A stretch of DNA of 64,000 nucleotides from Symbiodinium natans (lineage: Eukaryota > Sar > Dinophyceae > Suessiales > Symbiodiniaceae), in assembly GCA_905221605.1 (NCBI GenBank), contig CAJNDS010000324.1:470640-534639 (forward strand), given 5' to 3'. The notes under the pieces are model-generated. The model saw only the letters and a program-made list of their open reading frames with translations. It did no database searches and was not told the DNA's origin. The translations under genes were made by a program, and so were the position numbers. Position 1 is the stretch's first letter; every line of letters starts with the position of its first letter. Shown one piece after another: positions 1 to 11,093 of this stretch.

Positions 1-77
1 ACAGTCCTTCATGGGGATGCTAATAGGGGTTATACTATATTCCCCATTCAGGACGAACTAAGGGAGGAACATCCCGA
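1..77. mobile_element. Partial MITE-like hairpin element, family A, cut by window edge
   Basis: The first bases match the internal ACAGTCCTT part, and the end (GGAACATCCC) matches the right terminus, of the family A elements at 35814-35921 and 63382-63485. The left terminus lies outside the window. The right end is diverged, so this is probably an old copy. Confidence 0.45.
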
Positions 78-805
78 TGTGTCTCGGAGTCTGTGCCACC
101 TTGAATCCAGGCGGGTTTTGCGCTGCGCGCCGTTTAAGAAGCGGCGGCCAAGCCACCTGCTGAACCCCAAGCACCAAATGCCCCAACTACCGAAACACCG
201 TCCACCCAAGACCCTGAACCCTATAAGAAACCCCAAAAGCCCCTCACCCCTGCCCCTAAATCCTGAGCCCTAAAAAGCCGCCTCTCCCCCCTTCCCCTAA
301 ACCCTGAACCCTAAAGCCCTAAACCACAGAACATGAAGAGAGAACTCCTCACGTGACCAGGAGCTCACCACAGCCTCTCGGGTGTCGGATCTGCAAGGCC
401 TGACGGGCCATTCTTTCATCGGACTTTTTAGTCTGAGACTTCAGAGCGTTTAGGACTTTCTGGGGGTTGCGGGTGGAGGGTTTAGGGTTAATGGCCGTAT
501 TTGGGTTTAGGGTTTATGGGGTCGTTATGGGCTTCTTAGGGTTTGAAAGTTTAGGGATTTTTGGATGTTTTAGGGTTTCGGATTTAAGGATAGGGTTTCA
601 GGGTTTAGGGTTTTAATTAGGGTTTAGGGTTATAGGGTCTTCAAGAAGTCTTGTGGGCTCCGTACAGGTTATTTCCTTTTTGGTGGGCTCCTGGTGCCCC
701 TAACAAACATTCAACCCACAACGGGACACGTTTTTTGTTCCGAGCTTGCTGGGCAGTCTCGTCTTTCATAGGATCCCCAAAGGCCCCCCCCCCCCCGCCA
801 TACAC

Positions 806-866
806 ACCCTAAACCCTAAAGCCTAAACCCTAAACCCTAAACCCTAAACCCTAAACCCTAAACCAG
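806..866. repeat. CCCTAAA telomere-like array
   Basis: About eight units of CCCTAAA with one CCTAAAG variant, next to a poly-C run (784-796). It is one of the many internal arrays and is not a chromosome end, because unrelated sequence lies on both sides. Confidence 0.95.
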
Positions 867-1185
867 AAAAGCGGTCCCTAAACCTTTTAGCCTTTACCCC
901 GACTATTAAACCTTCTCTGGCCCTGCGACTTGGGTGCTTTCGGGGATTTCCGGGCGTTGAGGGGCTCTGGGTACTTCAGAGGATCAAGGGCTTAGGGGTT
1001 TAGGAATTTCGGATTTGTTTTTCTGTCTGGGGGCCCTGCAAGCTTGCCAACAGTCCTTACTTTATCTTACTTCGGATCCTTCGGGTAAGAGCTACAGGTA
1101 CCTACCACTTCTCGCATCATTTGTTTTGGACCAGCTTCTTTTCAAACGGCCTGAGGTGCCTGAGGGGCCTACAAGGCTTAGGGCT

Positions 1186-1370
1186 TAGGGTTTGGGGTTT
1201 TTAGGGTTTTAGGGTTTTTAGGGTTTTTAGGGTTTCAGGGCTTTTAGGGTTTTTGGGGCTTTTAGGGTTTTTAGGGTTTTAGGATTTTCGTTTTTTTTTT
1301 TTTTTTTTTAATAAGGGTTTTTAGGGTTTCTAGGGTGTTTAGGGATTTTAAGGTTTTTCGGGTTTAGGGC
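1186..1370. repeat. Degenerate TTTTTAGGG-type array
   Basis: The block is made of GGGTTTTTAGGG-like units with extra T residues and a T-run (1290-1309). A similar lengthened unit recurs at 37680-37740. This suggests local unit-length drift by slippage. Confidence 0.85.
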
Positions 1371-1670
1371 TCAGTATTTCTCGGGGGTCAGTTGTTGCAT
1401 ACGACGGCCTCATGGCTTCGCACATGGGCCGGTGTTTCATGGTCTTTGGCTTTTTGGGGTTCAGGCCAGGTCTCCAGGTGTAGTTTTCAGGTTTAAGGTT
1501 TAGGGTTTAGGGTTTAGGGTTTCGGGTATAGGGTTTAGGGTTTAGGGTGAGCTGTTTTTGCTACCTCACACTGGTCATGAGAAAAGCCCGCAGCTGATAT
1601 TTCGTGTAGGAAGAGTGTGTCCATGCAGGTCGTCCAGAGTATCGAATCCTCTCGGAACTGGATAAGAACC

Positions 1671-1757
1671 CTAAGCCCTAAGCCCTAAGCCCTAAACCCT
1701 AAACCCTAAACCCTAAACCCGAAGCCCTAAGCCCTAAACCCTAAACCCTAAACCCTA
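1671..1757. repeat. Mixed CCCTAAG/CCCTAAA array
   Basis: Alternating CCCTAAG and CCCTAAA units occur in blocks, indicating that a point variant spread by local duplication. Confidence 0.9.
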
Positions 1758-1884
1758 CACAACCCTAAGCCCTCAACCCCTTAAGTCCTAAGCCATAAAC
1801 TCATCCCGGACTCGCCCTTCGGCCTGCCCCTGGCCGGTCAGGTCTTGCTTTGCAGCTCTTTCAGCCAGGCCCCGGACATTGCTT

Positions 1885-1957
1885 GGGCTTAGGGTTTAGG
1901 GTTTAGGGTTTAGGGTTTAGGGTTTAGGGTTTAGGGTTTAGGGTTTAGGGTTTAGGG
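1885..1957. repeat. TTTAGGG array
   Basis: About ten perfect TTTAGGG units, directly followed by a family D hairpin element (1958-2069). Confidence 0.95.
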
Positions 1958-2069
1958 CTAGGATGCCCAGTAGTGCCCTTATTCCTTTTTTGGGGGCTCT
2001 AGGTTCCCCTATAAACCCCTTTAAGCAAAAAGGGCACCCTTTTTAATCCTAGGTTTCTGGGCAACCTAG
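1958..2069. mobile_element. MITE-like element, family D
   Basis: The 112-bp element has inverted ends CTAGGATGCCCAG and CTGGGCAACCTAG (12 of 13 complementary). It carries inner AGTGCCCTTATT and AAGGGCACC motifs that also face each other. Related copies lie at 18131-18245 and 21779-21882. It has no coding capacity. Confidence 0.6.
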
Positions 2070-2469
2070 TGACCCTAAACCCTAAACCCTAAACCCTAAA
2101 CCCTAAACCCTAATAATACTAATATTTGCAATCCATCAGACGTTGCCTTGGGATTTTGGGTTTCAGGTTTAGGGTCGACTGGGGGGTTTGGGTTTGAGGC
2201 TTGGGGTTTAGGGTTTAGGGCTTTGGGTTCAAGGCTTAAAGCTTTAGGGTGCAGAGCTGTTGGAAGCCTCTGATGGCAAGGTACAGGGTATATAGGCCAT
2301 TCTGATTGGCAGTTCGGGGGCGTAGGCACGCCCCTCTACCACCCTTAAACCCTGGCACACGAAGCATCAAACCTCGAGAACACCCCCTCCTTTGACAGTT
2401 CTTGGGTCTTGGGATTGGTAGGGTTCAGGGTTTAAGCTTCTAGGGTTCAGGGTTTAGAGTTCAGTTCCC

Positions 2470-3880
2470 TCTTGGTGGGGGGGAGGGGGGGTTGGAGGAA
2501 ATCGCAAACAACACGGGCGTGGTTGTAGGACATGCATGTTAATTTCCCACCCGCCCGAGACCCCACCTTGTCTGCGCAACACCGCGGTCGGAGTGCCAGG
2601 GCGGGAAGCCGCCGAAATTTGTATCTAAATTCGTCAAATTTTGTTCGTTATGGTATGAATTTCATACATTCGTAAGAAGCTTTTGGCCACACAAAAACCT
2701 TTGCAAACACATTCCCTGCATTGTTTTTCGTGTCCATTTATAAGTATTTATGTAAGTATGATCCGATTTGAGACACTCAAAAAACATAGACGGTGTAATG
2801 CAGAGCAACCATTGGCATCAACTTCCTTGTAATATGTCCCTTTGAGATGAGAAAAACGAGCAAAATGAAGAACACAAGGCGGCAGAGCATGAGCCAAAGA
2901 CAAAACCAAAAGCTGAGGAAAGCCGGGGCAAAACGAAGGGAGGCAAGAGAAGGAGGAGGAAAAGGAAGGAGAAGAGTGACGAGACGGAACCGGTAGAAGA
3001 TGAACATCTTCATTTCGAGCCGACTTATACTTTGCTTGAACAACTTTGGCGGCGTGTTTGGGTGCACAGCAGTGGCAGCCCAGGCGACGCGAGCTCCACG
3101 CTCCGATCGTCGTGGGTTTTGCCGTCACATTGTGTGAGTAAGTGCAGACCATGCACATCAGAAACGTCAACGGTGATCTAGTGTGCTGTCGTCTTGGCTT
3201 GTCTAATGAGCAGCCTTCGGTTTGGATAGCCCGGAGCCAGCAACTTGGCCTTATTCATCCTTACCTTGTATTTCTTCCACACGGCCCATCAAAAAGCCAA
3301 GACATGCCATGCGGGAGCCAAACATGGGCTCTACATCAACCTCGCGCGGCCGTTTTACCCACCCAAGCCAGCAACAGCCACAAAGTCACGAGGAGAGCCT
3401 GCCACAAGACCTCCCAGCCACAGTCTTGGGGTCACCCATGGCATCATTCAAAAAACACCATGTGATTCATGTGTGAATGCAGCGTTGAGTCACAAGCCGA
3501 AGGCCGCCCAAACCCTGTTGCACATTCGCAAAGCCGCAGCCAACTTCCACTTTGCGGCGTGTTCGGGGAAGATTCGCTTTTCGGTGACAAACGACGCAAT
3601 GACATAGCTGACCAGCCGGACCACAGAAGGCCAGAAGCATGAGAGCAATGATACCTCGAACTTTCCGCGGAGTGCCGGCTTGCAGCGCAGAAGGGACTGG
3701 GGAAGCTGGGGTGCCCAGAGACGGTGATGCCAGAGCATTCTGGTTCGCTATGGGCTACCTTGGCGAACCAAGTGGCACCATCACCTCCGTGATGCGAAAG
3801 CCTGCTTCTCGGGCTGCTTAAAGAGCGGTGCGGCGTGGAGAACGGACCAGATCTTCGTGGAGAAGATTCTGGAGATAGCG
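2470..3880. other. Repeat-poor 1.4-kb stretch without a recognised gene
   Basis: Telomere-like units are absent here. Open frames up to 140 codons exist on both strands (for example 2748-3170 minus, 3245-3607 plus), but none shows a known motif and they overlap each other on opposite strands. It may be intergenic or an unrecognised gene. Confidence 0.5.
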
Positions 3881-3959
3881 CATGTCTCTAAAATAAACGG
3901 GGAAGCCGAAAGAGGAGAACGCAAACCCAAAACATCCAGAAGCCAGGGAAGGGGTCCTA

Positions 3960-4830
3960 TTTTCTTGTTGAAGGTTTGCGGTAGTCAGGTTTTCGGGCTG
4001 AGGCGGGCACAGCCCAGAAGAGGAGGGAACACGACAGTTTCACAAAATAACGGGAGGAGGTCATGTGTTAAGGCTTTTTCCCTTTGAAGGTTTGCTGTTG
4101 TGAGGTTTTCGGGGTCCTTGCAGGAGGGCAGAGGCGTGGGACAGAACCTCGAAGGAAAAGAGATCGAGAGGGGGACCCAACTTGGTCAGCAACACGGGGA
4201 GGTCTTTTTGGTTCTCCTCTCAGTTTTTTCCCGCTCAAGGTTTGCTGTTGTGAGGTTTTCGGGGCCCTTGCGGACAGAGGCGTGGGGAAGAACCCCCAAG
4301 GAAAAGGAAAAGGGAGAGGGCCCCAAAAGTTCAGAAAAAAGGGGAAGGAGGTCTTTCTTCAGTTTTTTCCCTTTGTTGGTGTGCTCTTGTTAGGTAGAGG
4401 TGGGGATAGAACCCCAAGGAAAGGTGAAGGGAGGACCCAAAGAACCAGACAGAAGGGGAGGAGGCCTTCTTTTTCTCTGTCAAGATTTTCCCGCGTTCCT
4501 GTTGTGACTTGTTGTGAGATTTTCGGGTCCCCTGCGGGCAGAGGCGTGGGAAAGAGCCCAAAAAAGGAGAGGAGGACACAAAAACTCGAGAACTAAAGGG
4601 GAGGATATCGTTCTTCAATATTGTTGCCCTTTGAAGGTTTCTGTTGTGAGGTTTTCGGGGACCTTGCGAGCAGAGGCATGGGCAAGGGCCCCAAGCAAAA
4701 GGGAGAGCAGGACCCAACAATTTCAGAAACAAGGGGAGGAGGTCTTTTTTTCTCTCGCAAACTTTTTCCCCTGAGGTTCAGCTGTTGTGAGGTTGCCAGG
4801 CCCCTGCGGGCAGAAGCCTGAGCGAGCGAG
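3960..4830 (+). repeat. ~135-bp minisatellite, about seven degenerate copies
   Basis: Copies start near 3970, 4086, 4238, 4375, 4497, 4636 and 4775. Each has AAGGTTTGCTGTTGTGAGG, then TTTTCGGG, a GCAGAGGCGTGGG block and a purine-rich tail. One frame stays open over 4084-4596 (170 codons, repeated CCCEVFG), but the frame shifts between copies, so a protein is unlikely. Confidence 0.85.
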
Positions 4831-5467
4831 GGATCAGTGAGAGAGAAGAGGGGGCAAGTGGGGGGGAGGGCTGGGCGAAGAGATGAAGAGCCTCTTGTAA
4901 ATATAAGCCATACGCTCTTGTCTCTCTGGGGAGGGGAGTACGTGCGTTTTGTTTCAGTCGCCAGATAGTCTGCACGTTTTCCTTGCAGGTTTGTTAGTTT
5001 CGAAGTCGCGTGTGGCTCTGGATGACGGAGAGTGGCAAAGCAAAGAGTCTGAGATTCGGAATATAATATTTGCAGTCGAGCTTTGTCCGCGCGCGGTCAT
5101 GCGCAAATCCATGATCTTGGAGAGTCGTCGTGAAGACCTCACGGTTGGCTGTGTTTCTTCGGCTCCATGACTTGAATTTTAGGGCTATGTGCAAGGGGCC
5201 CCATATTGCCTTACGCAAGGCTTCTGAAGCGAAGTATCCTACACCTTAAAACCCTCAGCTCTCAACCCCTTGCATCCCCCGGTTCCTTAAAACTTATGGT
5301 CTGTGCGGCTCAGTCAAGCCTCGGAATTCATGCACGCACGCGCGGCTCAGGAGAAGGTTTAGGGGTTTAGGGCTGAATTTAGGGCTTTTGTGTTTGTATA
5401 CATAGTTGAAATTCGATTCAATTCGCAGTGTAACCATCAGAATGGCAACGGATGGAAGTTGATAGAC

Positions 5468-5486
5468 ACATATACAGTGTATATGT
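5468..5486. repeat. 19-bp palindrome
   Basis: The sequence ACATATACAGTGTATATGT is self-complementary except at its centre. It lies in an AT-richer stretch just upstream of the small open frame at 5552-5650. Its function is unknown. Confidence 0.5.
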
Positions 5487-5551
5487 TTGCGATGTCGGGC
5501 AATTCGTAGTTGAATGCGGTCATTAACTGCGTGTGCGACGTTGATACGTTG

Positions 5552-5650
5552 ATGAGTGAAGACATGGCTCATATTCTTGATGAGCTAAATCTATGCGCGT
5601 TGGTGCCTGATAAAATGAATGACGAAAAGACAGCACACGAAATTGATTAG
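5552..5650 (+). CDS. Small open frame, hypothetical 32-aa product
   Basis: An ATG-to-TAG frame reads MSEDMAHILDELNLCALVPD and ends in an acidic, lysine-rich tail. The composition is protein-like and more AT-rich than nearby islands, and the frame is open upstream for another 16 codons. It could be a terminal exon or a decayed transposon gene. I do not recognise the family. Confidence 0.25.
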   Translation: MSEDMAHILDELNLCALVPDKMNDEKTAHEID

Positions 5651-6110
5651 ACAAAAAGACGTTATGATTTGACAGAGTTACATCGGAGGATGAAAGTTTA
5701 GTCGCACTTGCATGTCTTTCGTTGGCGGAGGACTCGGAGTACGATCAAAGTGCATGTTACTTGGCCTGGCCAGCAGAGGAATGTCTACACCTTTTTTTGT
5801 ACAGACAGAGGAATTTAAATCCTCCATGCCCAAGAGCCACACTCCATGCCCCAGAGCCACACTTTGTGGAGGAGTCTATGGGGGAAGGGGGGTTTACAAG
5901 GACATGTTGGCATAACTGCCTCCGATGCGACGAACTTCCGTCCTGGCGCAGTAACAAAACCGAAGTAATCAAGATTGAGGTAGCTAACTAAAGGGAATGG
6001 TTGAGGGTTCAGGATTTTGGGGGTCGAGGGTCTAGGGTCTAGGGTTTAGGGTTTAGGGTTTAGGAAAGTTTTAGGGTTTAGGGTTTAGGTTTCAGGCTTC
6101 GGGCCCTCAG

Positions 6111-6185
6111 GAGAAGGCATGAAGCCCCGCCTCTTCTTCGTTGGCCGGGAGCTGAAGGAGCCGCGCCATCTTGGGAGCCTTGCGG
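6111..6185 (+). CDS. Candidate exon, ubiquitin-like fold resemblance (part 1)
   Basis: A CCCTCAG acceptor precedes the island and a GTCAGG donor follows it (phase 1). The frame reads PRLFFVGRELKEPRHLGSLA. This parallels the ubiquitin-family pattern in which RL(I/F)-x-x-G-(K/R)-x-L is followed by a charged turn and x-L-x-x-L. The phase-1 end joins to the island at 6548 through an alanine codon. Resemblance is by eye over about 20 residues; a chance match is possible. Confidence 0.4.
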
Positions 6186-6267
6186 GTCAGGGTTTAGGGT
6201 TTAGGGTTCAGGCTTTAGGATGTAGGGTTGGGTTTTGGGTTTAGGGTTAGGGTTTAGGGTTTAGGGT

Positions 6268-6299
<32 letters not shown>

Positions 6300-6547
6300 G
6301 GTTCAGGGTTCAGGGTTCAGGGTTCAGGGTTTTTTAGGGTTCGGGGGTGCAGGGCTTTAGGACGCCCAGTCGTACGGCTCTTCCCGCTTCAGGGGTAGGA
6401 TCTCTTATGAACCTGTAAACGCAAGAGAAAACCCCTAAACCCTAAACCCTAATCCACAACCCCTAAACCCAAAAAAACCTAGACCCTAAACCCTTTCTTC
6501 TTCTACCTTCCTTAGAGTCTTGCAGGCGGGCACCTATTTGGGCCAAG

Positions 6548-6609
6548 CTGGCCTGAGCCCGTTCACGACGGCCACGGTCCAGGCATGCAGCAGAGCTACT
6601 CACCTCCCA
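6548..6609 (+). CDS. Candidate exon, ubiquitin-like fold resemblance (part 2)
   Basis: The island follows GGGCCAAG and ends at a GTAGGC donor. With the preceding phase-1 exon it reads A-GLSPFTTATVQ, which fits the last turn and final strand of a ubiquitin-like domain. An alternative acceptor (TTGCAG at 6526) would lengthen it. It is weaker than the first part. Confidence 0.33.
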
Positions 6610-6650
6610 GTAGGCAACCCTTCAAGCCCCTTGAGTTCTTCACTTGCCTG

Positions 6651-6723
6651 AACCCTAAACCCTAAACCCTAAACCCTAAACCCTAAACCCTAAACCCTAA
6701 ACCCTAAACCCTAAACCCTAAAC
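6651..6723. repeat. CCCTAAA array
   Basis: About ten nearly perfect CCCTAAA units. An opposite-orientation TTTAGGG array lies at 6857-6910, only 130 bp away. Confidence 0.95.
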
Positions 6724-6856
6724 GGGCGGCCAACCACCCCAAAAGGCACTTGGCCCATGTACATAGCGGGCCTCTGCGCACCAAATCCCACATTTTCTGA
6801 CAGCTCCGCACGCATGAAATCAAACTTCCTAGGTAGGATAAGGGGGACCCTTGGAT

Positions 6857-6910
6857 TTAGGGTTTAGGGTTTAGGGTTTAGGGTTTAGGGTTTAGGGTTT
6901 AGGGTTTAGG
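6857..6910. repeat. TTTAGGG array
   Basis: About eight TTTAGGG units in opposite orientation to the array at 6651-6723. Confidence 0.95.
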
Positions 6911-7276
6911 GAGGGAACCCTTCTTAACCCTCTTCTGGCTCTCTTAAACAAGGACAGGGACCTTATTCAGAGGGTCTATATCCCCAAGGGTCCCCCTAAT
7001 CCTACCCCCTGAAACTGCAGCATTGCAGTTCTGTCTTCGATGTTCAAACACCCTCTGTAGGGGCTACTTAGGTATATAGGCATTGTAGAAGGTATATGTA
7101 GGGGTTATATAGGTTCATCGTTTTGAGCATCGTTCTGACTGGAGAGTTTATGTGTGCACGGAACGGGGTTGCTGCAAGACACTCGCTGAGAGAAGCTGTC
7201 CTAGTAGCGTCCCTGAAGATTGGAGTTTACTGGCGTGTAGGGCTTTAAAGGTCCCTGAAGCCGAGGGTCTAGGGTT

Positions 7277-7299
7277 CTAAGGGTAGTTGCACGGGCCTG
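7277..7299. mobile_element. Uninterrupted terminal fragment of MITE family C
   Basis: The fragment CTAAGGGTAGTTGCACGGGCC matches the left terminus at 9871 and the split terminus at 43454. In this copy the terminus is continuous, without telomere repeat. Confidence 0.55.
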
Positions 7300-7431
7300 A
7301 AAACTCCAAACGCTGGATGCGACCTTCACAAGCTACGTTGGCTCTGATGTGCAAAGCATCAGAGCATCCCAAGCCCCAGGTGGTGAGAGTTGTCCTTCTT
7401 GTTCCAACCCGAAACCCAAAACCCAAAACCC

Positions 7432-7491
7432 TAAACCCTAAACCCTAAACCCTAAACCCTAAACCCTAAACCCTAAACCCTAAACCCTAAA
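7432..7491. repeat. CCCTAAA array
   Basis: About eight perfect units. Between here and 9465 there are further short arrays (7891-7949, 8679-8705, 8787-8825, 9340-9431) and no exon I can support. Confidence 0.95.
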
Positions 7492-9339
7492 CAACAAGCT
7501 TGTAATGGGCTTGAAGGTTTCTGCTTCATGTTCCTGACCCTGAGAGTTTAGACGGCATTGCCTGGGGTGTGTTCCGACTTGGCATACTCCATCTAAGAGA
7601 CTTCAAACTCTAGCCCTAAAGCCCTAGACCTATAGACACGCATCACAAATATCTTGTCCGACACGTCTGGTTGCCGGTACTGTAATCGATTCGCAACAGG
7701 GATTCATACACACGTACTACGCCGTTCTGTGCCCAAAGATTAACGCCACATCCCTCAGCAACCCGCGTCTTCTTAAGCCGTTCGGCGTTGCTTTTCAGAC
7801 CCCTGCACGCCCGCTACATTTCCACATTTCAGTCCCAGAGTTCCAGTCAGTCTAAAACGCAAAGAATGTGCATCTCAAGACCCTCCCGAACACCCTAAAC
7901 CCTAAACCCTAAACCCCAAACCCAAGACCCTAAACCCTAAACCCTAAACCTTCAAGAAGAACCCAACAACCCCCGCACATTGATCCTCGTTTCAGAGGTC
8001 AATTTTAGCGCCCGGACGGGGATGAAGGCCCCCTGCTGGGGGCGTGCGGGTTGTGAAGTTTCGAAAGGGTTTAGGGTTTAGGCTTTAGGGTTTTAGGGCT
8101 TAGGGTTTGTTTTTGGTCAACACCGCTTAATTGAGGAAAATATAACTCGTTTAGGGTTTAGTATGGGGGTAGTGGGCGTAGCTTTAGCATACCTCTGCAG
8201 TCGCAAGGCTTCGCCTGACGAGCAACATATTTCTGCAGTGATCTTCCCCTCCGAAGATTACAGCCCTTAATAATCCCTATATGGGGGTTTCCGACATTAG
8301 GGGTGCCAAATTGGGGTCCTAAGTATAAGGGATCCTACTATTGGGGGAGCTATATTAGGGCTTTATATACTACAGCATATGAACTATACTTGGAACCATA
8401 CTCAGAGACTCCTAAGCCTCGTAGGTGAAGAAATATTCCCTCAGAGCCTCTCCGGCTGCTTGAGCAGAAGGACTGAACGCAGCACCCTCAACCCTAACGC
8501 AGCCATTGGATACTAGGAACCTGGGGCACATGAAGACTCGAAGATATCGAGAATTCTACGAAACAGGTTTTACACTCTGTAGTGGGTCAGGTTCCCTTCT
8601 AGACCCTATGAAGCAGCAAAGGGTACCCTGTTCATTCCTAGATTCCTAAGTTGCTCCGGGGCCTAAACCGTCAACCCCAAACCCTAAACCCTAAACCCTA
8701 AAACCCTAGAAAAGTTCCTAGCTGTCAAATGACAACCAACAGGCCGAGATACGCGTGAAAGCAGGCCGGGGGTGTGGTTTAGGGTTGAGGGTTTAGGGTT
8801 TAGGGTTTAGGGTGTAGGGTTTAGGGATTCTAAGCCCTAGACCCTAAACCCCAAAACCCCAAACCCTATATAAAGCCTGAGCCCTAAACTTGGACTGAAC
8901 GACCTTCGGGACTTGGGTACCCCACACAGTCCCCCCTTGAAAGGAATCTTCTGGGTGCCGGTATCTTTCGGATCTAAACCCTGAACCAGAAACCTTGATG
9001 GAACCTAAACCCTCAAAAACCCTAATCGACCTTACCGAACCCTGATCAACCCTGAACCCGAAACCTTATGCCCTAAACCCCAAACCCTACACAACCCTTG
9101 GCAGGGTTTGGGGGTTTCAGGTTTCAGGGTTGAAGGGTTTCAGGGTTGAAGGGTTTCAGGGTTTAAGGGTTTCAGGGTTTCAGGCTTTGAGGGCTTATCC
9201 CCTCGGAAGGGGATCCTGGGAGCCTTTGGCTCGGTGTTTTATTGTTTAGCCTTCTTTGGGTTCAGGGTATTCGGGGTTTTTAGGTTTTTTTTTTTTTTGG
9301 GGGGGGGCAGCGATCTTGGAGCACTTGTTCAGTGGGGCT

Positions 9340-9431
9340 TAGGGTTTAGGGTTTAGGGTTTAGGGTTTAGGGTTTAGGGTTTAGGGTTTAGGGTTTAGGG
9401 TTTAGGGTTTAGGGTTTAGGGTTTAGGGTTT
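9340..9431. repeat. TTTAGGG array ahead of a candidate exon
   Basis: Thirteen perfect TTTAGGG units end about 33 bp before the candidate exon at 9465. Confidence 0.95.
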
Positions 9432-9464
9432 ATACGCGGAGCCGACCCCCGGCTCTCCTCGCAG

Positions 9465-9539
9465 CGCGCTGCCGACCTCATTGTCGGCCGCTCGAACGTC
9501 CCGCAGGACATCGTTGGCCGACAGTACTCGGGAAAGAGA
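9465..9539 (+). CDS. Candidate exon, unknown protein
   Basis: A pyrimidine-rich acceptor (GGCTCTCCTCGCAG) precedes the island and a GT follows it, phase 0 at both ends. It reads AADLIVGRSNVPQDIVGRQY. The hydrophobic-GR pattern resembles the first strand of an FHA domain, but the island at 14146 fits that role better and is closer. It may belong to an earlier domain of the same gene. Confidence 0.4.
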
Positions 9540-9870
9540 GTTTTTGTGTTTTTGGGGTTTTTGGGTTTTTGGGGTTTTTTGGGGTTTTGGGTTTTTGGGG
9601 TTTTAGGGTTCTTGGGGTTTTTGGGGTTTTAGGGTTTGTAGGGGTTTAGGGTTTAGGGTTTAGGGTTGGGGTGGGGAACCAGCAGCTCCCATACACCTTG
9701 CCCTGAGGATCCATGTGCTTATCAATATGTATATACATAGTCCCCAAAGTCCCTATGTGGCCCCAGTGTTCCCTCTTTAGGTACATGGACCCTTCGGGTT
9801 AGTTCAGGACCAGCGGAGAGGTTTCGGGTTGAGGTTCTTGGGGTTCAAGGGTTTAGTGTGCTTGTAGTTT

Positions 9871-10011
9871 CTGAGGGTAGTTTCACGGGCCCTTAATATG
9901 GTCCCTATCCTGCTTCAAATATAGGCCCTTAGTTTGTCTAGGGTATGTCAGGGGTATATAAGGGGTACCCTTTTCAGGGCCCATACTAAGGGACCATGCA
10001 ACTACCCTTAG
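9871..10011. mobile_element. MITE-like element, family C (uninterrupted copy)
   Basis: The inverted ends are CTGAGGGTAGTTTCACGG and, as reverse complement, CTAAGGGTAGTTGCATGG. Inside each end lies GGGCCC next to an AGTATGG/AATATGG motif. The 141-bp element is the reference for the telomere-interrupted copy at 43454-43590. Confidence 0.65.
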
Positions 10012-10701
10012 ATAGTTGAGTTCGGACCTTATTGGTTCGACTGGAGGGTGCCAACGGTACAGCCTAAGCACAGCTTCAGCAGCCAATCCAAAGTTTAGAC
10101 TCTTGCGCTTGGCCCCTTTGTCGTGCCAGGCCACGACAGCGACGATGAGGCTTCCTGAAAATTTGGCATTCGTATTTTGGGTTTCAGGGTCTCAGAAGGG
10201 TCTTAGGAGTCAGGAGTCTTAAGGGTGTTTAAGGGCTTAGGAGGCTTTGGAAGGGCTCGAGGAGCTTGTGGGATTCAAGGTTTAAGGCAGGATTGCGCAA
10301 TGCAAAAGAGCTAAACTAAACCCTAAACAAGTAGTAGGGTTTTAGGAGTCAGGGCGTGCAACACTTAAGCCCTGAATGCCTCGGGACCACACCCTACTTG
10401 GAGGCCTATACCCTCCCCCCGTTTTGTTGAGTACCACATGTACGGGTTAGGATACTCGAGGAAGTGAGGCATCCTAAAAAAGGCACGGCCAAAGCTTCTG
10501 TAGATTCTCTAAACCCTAAACCCTAAATCCTGTTTTGGGCACTCTCTATACACTACAAGGCTCTGCATGTTGATAGGAACCTGAAAGAGGTCCTAAACCA
10601 GGGGTAGGGTTTAGGGTTTAGGGTTTAGGGTTTAGGTTTTAGGGTTTAGGGTTTAGGGTTTAGGGCTAGGAATCCCAAGCACGAGGGTCCTTTTTGGCCA
10701 G

Positions 10702-10755
10702 GGCCGCGGCGTTGGTTCGCTCTACCACGAGGCGACCTCCTTGGCGGCGACCTCC
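10702..10755 (+). CDS. Candidate exon, unknown protein
   Basis: The TTTTTGGCCAG acceptor, phase-0 frame GRGVGSLYHEATSLAATS and GTGGCG donor are consistent with an exon. An alternative GC donor (GCGACC) after GSLYHE is equally possible. No family is recognised. Confidence 0.3.
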
Positions 10756-10825
10756 GTGGCGCCGAGCCGGCCGGGGGATCCGGGTTTAGGGTTTCGGGTT
10801 TAGGGTTTAGGGTTGAGCATTTCCC

Positions 10826-11093
10826 TGGAAACCGAATGTGCCCTCAAAGGGTTTATGGTTCAAATGCTTTGTAATTTGTTATAATGAGAAGAAGAAGAAT
10901 TATAGTAGTATAGGATATGTGACTTCCCTCGGGACCAAATACTGTAAGGGTTTACGAAAATAGGGGTACCTTATTGGGGTCCTACTCCTTGGGGGGCTAT
11001 TCAAGGGTCCCCTATTTTCGCAAACCCCCAAATGCGCCCTCAAAGGGTTTATGGTTCGTCTTCATAGGAATTACAGTCGTACAGGGTATGTGA
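10826..11093. repeat. Direct duplication flanking a hairpin element
   Basis: The segment beginning AATGTGCCCTCAAAGGG (10826) recurs at 11031 with GCGCCCTCAAAGGG, and both continue with TTTATGGTTC and later a GTATGTGAC motif. The family B hairpin at 10948-11027 lies between them. Confidence 0.6.
10948..11027. mobile_element. MITE-like hairpin, family B
   Basis: The 80-bp hairpin has arms GGGTTTACGAAAATAGGGG and CCCCTATTTTCGCAAACCC. Related sequences lie at 20391-20447 and 63269-63339. It is non-coding. Confidence 0.65.

Noticed and set aside
2748-3170. 140-codon minus-strand frame
   Set aside because: Ser/Phe-rich, overlaps another open frame on the same strand, no motif and no neighbouring exon structure.
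4084-4596. 170-codon Cys-rich frame MKVCCCEVFG
   Set aside because: It follows a degenerate ~135-bp minisatellite and the frame is not maintained between copies.
7301-7379. Exon reading YVGSDVQSIRASQAP or TLALMCKASEHPKPQ before GTGGTG
   Set aside because: Two frames are equally open and the acceptor is poor, so no frame can be chosen.
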